Of a DNA stretch of 64,000 nucleotides, positions 62,501 to 64,000 are shown piece by piece. Position 1 is the first letter of the stretch, and each line of letters opens with the position of its first letter. The position numbers were made by a program, and so were the translations under genes. The DNA comes from DATBRG01 sp036560445 (GTDB lineage Bacteria > Pseudomonadota > Gammaproteobacteria > Burkholderiales > Methylophilaceae): assembly GCA_036560445.1 (NCBI GenBank), contig DATBRG010000021.1, positions 47,694-111,693 of the forward strand, read 5' to 3'. The notes under the pieces were generated by a model, which saw only the letters and a list, made by a program, of their open reading frames with translations, had not been told where the DNA came from and ran no database searches.

Positions 62501-63970
62501 ATGGTTTATATGAAAATGATTGTAATCCTTGCTGTAATAATGCTATGCACAGCAACAGCAGTTTTTGCCGATGACTCTGTGGCTGAACCGGCGGCAAAAA
62601 TTGAATTGCCACCTGTACCGCAAGCCACTGACAATGATGCAACCAAGGGCATCTCTTCTGCTAGCTATGCGGATAGGGAAACCAATAAAAGTTATCTGAT
62701 TCCGGCCCTCGATATTATTGGGTTCGATTTTCTGCTGAACCAGTTCAACCGTCGCTTCAGCGGCATTTCGGATTACGACTCCAACTTATCCACCATCTGG
62801 CATAACCTCGGCAGTAGCTGGAATGTGGACAAAGACCCATTCAAGATCAACCAGCTTGGCCATCCCTACCAGGGCTCCATGTATCATGGATTTGCCCGCT
62901 CAGCCGGCCTGAACTACTGGGAGTCACTAGGCTACACGGTGGCAGGCAGCGCATTCTGGGAGATAGCCGGGGAAAAAGTGCCGCCATCCAGAAACGACAT
63001 GATCTCGACCGGTATAGGCGGTTCGTTTCTCGGTGAATCGCTGTTCAGAATGTCGAATATTGTGTTGGAAAAAGGCGGCAGCAAGCCTGATCTTTGGCAC
63101 GAGTTGGGCGCGGCAGCCATTTCCCCCTCCACGGGGTTTAATCGGAATGCATTTGGCGACCGATTCGATGCTGTATTCAACAGAAATGATGCCGCCTATT
63201 ACAGCCGCCTGCAGATTGGCATAGCCAATACCATTAAAAGCGACGCCGGCACCTCGGCCGAGCTCAAACATAACGATGCTCAGGTAGACTTTGCCATGGA
63301 TTACGGGCTGCCAGGGCAGCGTGGATATACCTATACGCGGCCTTTTGACTACTTTGTGTTCCAGGGTACAGCCTCTACCGCCAATGTATTTGAGAATGTG
63401 ATGACGCGTGGTTTATTGTTCGGGACCGATTATGCGGCGGGTGAAAACTATCGCGGCCTGTGGGGGCTATATGGCAGCTATGACTACATCTCACCACAAA
63501 CCTTCCGCGTCTCAAGCACTGGGTTGTCGCTGGGCACTACGGGCCAGTTATGGTTGACCAAGTCGGTTGCGCTGCAAGGCACATTGCTTGCCGGTGCCGG
63601 CTATGCTGCTGTAGGCACCATTAATGGCAAGAGCGAGCGTGATTATCACTACGGGGTTGCGCCGCAAGGCCTATTTGCTATGCGCTTGATTATGGGTAGT
63701 AGGGCCTCTATTGATTTTACTGGGCGCGAATACTTTGTGAGTGACATCGACGATAAAGCTAACAGGGGAGGGCACGATAACATCCTTCGGTCTGACTTGG
63801 CTTTTACTTACCGCGTCTATCAGAAACACGCGGTTTCTATCAAGTATCAATGGAACCAGCGCGATGCGTCATATCCTGACCTAGGGGACAGAACCCAGAC
63901 TACTGGCACCCTGGGTATTTTTTACACCTACCTTGGTCACGATGGTTTTGGAGAAGTGGATTGGCGATAG
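62501..63970 (+). CDS. Exported DUF3943-domain protein
   Basis: A 489-aa protein with an N-terminal signal peptide (ending TAVFA|DD). It carries a DUF3943-like region: IIGFDFLLNQFNRRFSG, YQGSMYHGFARSAGLNYWESLGYT, then GIGGSFLGESLFRMSNIVLE. The second half is rich in aromatic and Gly residues with alternating hydrophobic patches, ending in DGFGEVDWR, consistent with an outer-membrane barrel. No function is known. The ATG at 62501 is one of several close starts (TTG 62492, ATG 62510), and no strong ribosome site decides. It is separated from the previous gene by a terminator. Confidence 0.78.
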   Translation: MVYMKMIVILAVIMLCTATAVFADDSVAEPAAKIELPPVPQATDNDATKGISSASYADRETNKSYLIPALDIIGFDFLLNQFNRRFSGISDYDSNLSTIWHNLGSSWNVDKDPFKINQLGHPYQGSMYHGFARSAGLNYWESLGYTVAGSAFWEIAGEKVPPSRNDMISTGIGGSFLGESLFRMSNIVLEKGGSKPDLWHELGAAAISPSTGFNRNAFGDRFDAVFNRNDAAYYSRLQIGIANTIKSDAGTSAELKHNDAQVDFAMDYGLPGQRGYTYTRPFDYFVFQGTASTANVFENVMTRGLLFGTDYAAGENYRGLWGLYGSYDYISPQTFRVSSTGLSLGTTGQLWLTKSVALQGTLLAGAGYAAVGTINGKSERDYHYGVAPQGLFAMRLIMGSRASIDFTGREYFVSDIDDKANRGGHDNILRSDLAFTYRVYQKHAVSIKYQWNQRDASYPDLGDRTQTTGTLGIFYTYLGHDGFGEVDWR

Positions 63971-64000
63971 GCCGTATGCCATTCCTTCGCATAATGTATA

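Overview
The window looks like a piece of a betaproteobacterial chromosome. The inference rests on gene content and order: dnaB-alr-radA; map | rpsB-tsf-pyrH-frr-uppS-cdsA-dxr-rseP-bamA-skp-lpxD-fabZ-lpxA-lpxB-rnhB; yceD-rpmF-plsX-fabHDG-acpP-fabF-pabC-mltG-tmk-holB-pilZ-tatD; the hopanoid genes hpnCDE; and a separate two-subunit pyruvate carboxylase. A methylotroph of the Methylophilaceae type is my best guess, but no C1 gene lies here, so the family is not proven. I see no integrase, transposase, CRISPR array or rRNA operon.

Layout. 1-2.6 kb: end of dnaB, then alr and radA. 2.6-16.3 kb: thirteen consecutive minus-strand genes, most of them overlapping or a few bases apart. They comprise an RND pump pair, two half-size DMT-type membrane proteins, a FemAB-like acyltransferase, a private ketosynthase and acyl carrier protein, an alpha/beta hydrolase, an arginase-fold protein, a class III aminotransferase, a HAD phosphatase and two tandem fatty acid desaturases. 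16.4-18.5 kb: a divergent OmpR/TctE-type two-component system whose upstream region carries a CTTAC direct repeat with 11-bp period. 18.4-23 kb: an SDR, acylphosphatase, a small membrane protein and hpnE-hpnD-hpnC for squalene and hopanoids. 23.1-25.6 kb: methylthiopurine phosphorylase, peptide deformylase, tRNA-Ser, a tandem cupin pair and a small Cys-rich exported peptide of the bufferin type. 25.8-29.2 kb: glnD and map. 29.3-43.8 kb: the translation, isoprenoid, phospholipid and outer-membrane biogenesis supercluster. 43.7-49.9 kb: an RsmI-like methylase, a DUF4139 protein, a Maf pyrophosphatase and pyruvate carboxylase subunits B and A. 49.9-61.9 kb: fatty acid synthesis and the tmk/holB/pilZ group. 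61.9-64 kb: two exported proteins of unknown role.

How it fits together. Much of the window builds the envelope: acyl chains (fab genes), lipid A (lpx), phospholipid precursors (plsX, cdsA), isoprenoids (dxr, uppS), hopanoids (hpn) and OMP assembly (bamA, skp, rseP). The 7.0-16.3 kb cluster looks like a second, dedicated acyl pathway. It has its own ACP and ketosynthase next to amino-group chemistry, two desaturases and two small transporters. I read it as a candidate uncharacterised pathway for an amino-containing unsaturated acyl product (lipid or secreted amide), probably controlled by the adjacent two-component system. That reading is inference. Other points worth attention are the apparent orphan bufferin precursor with an ECF-like promoter, hpnE with an apparent ATA start, an SDR whose catalytic Tyr position is His, and two DnaA-box matches around an AT-rich fabF-pabC gap.
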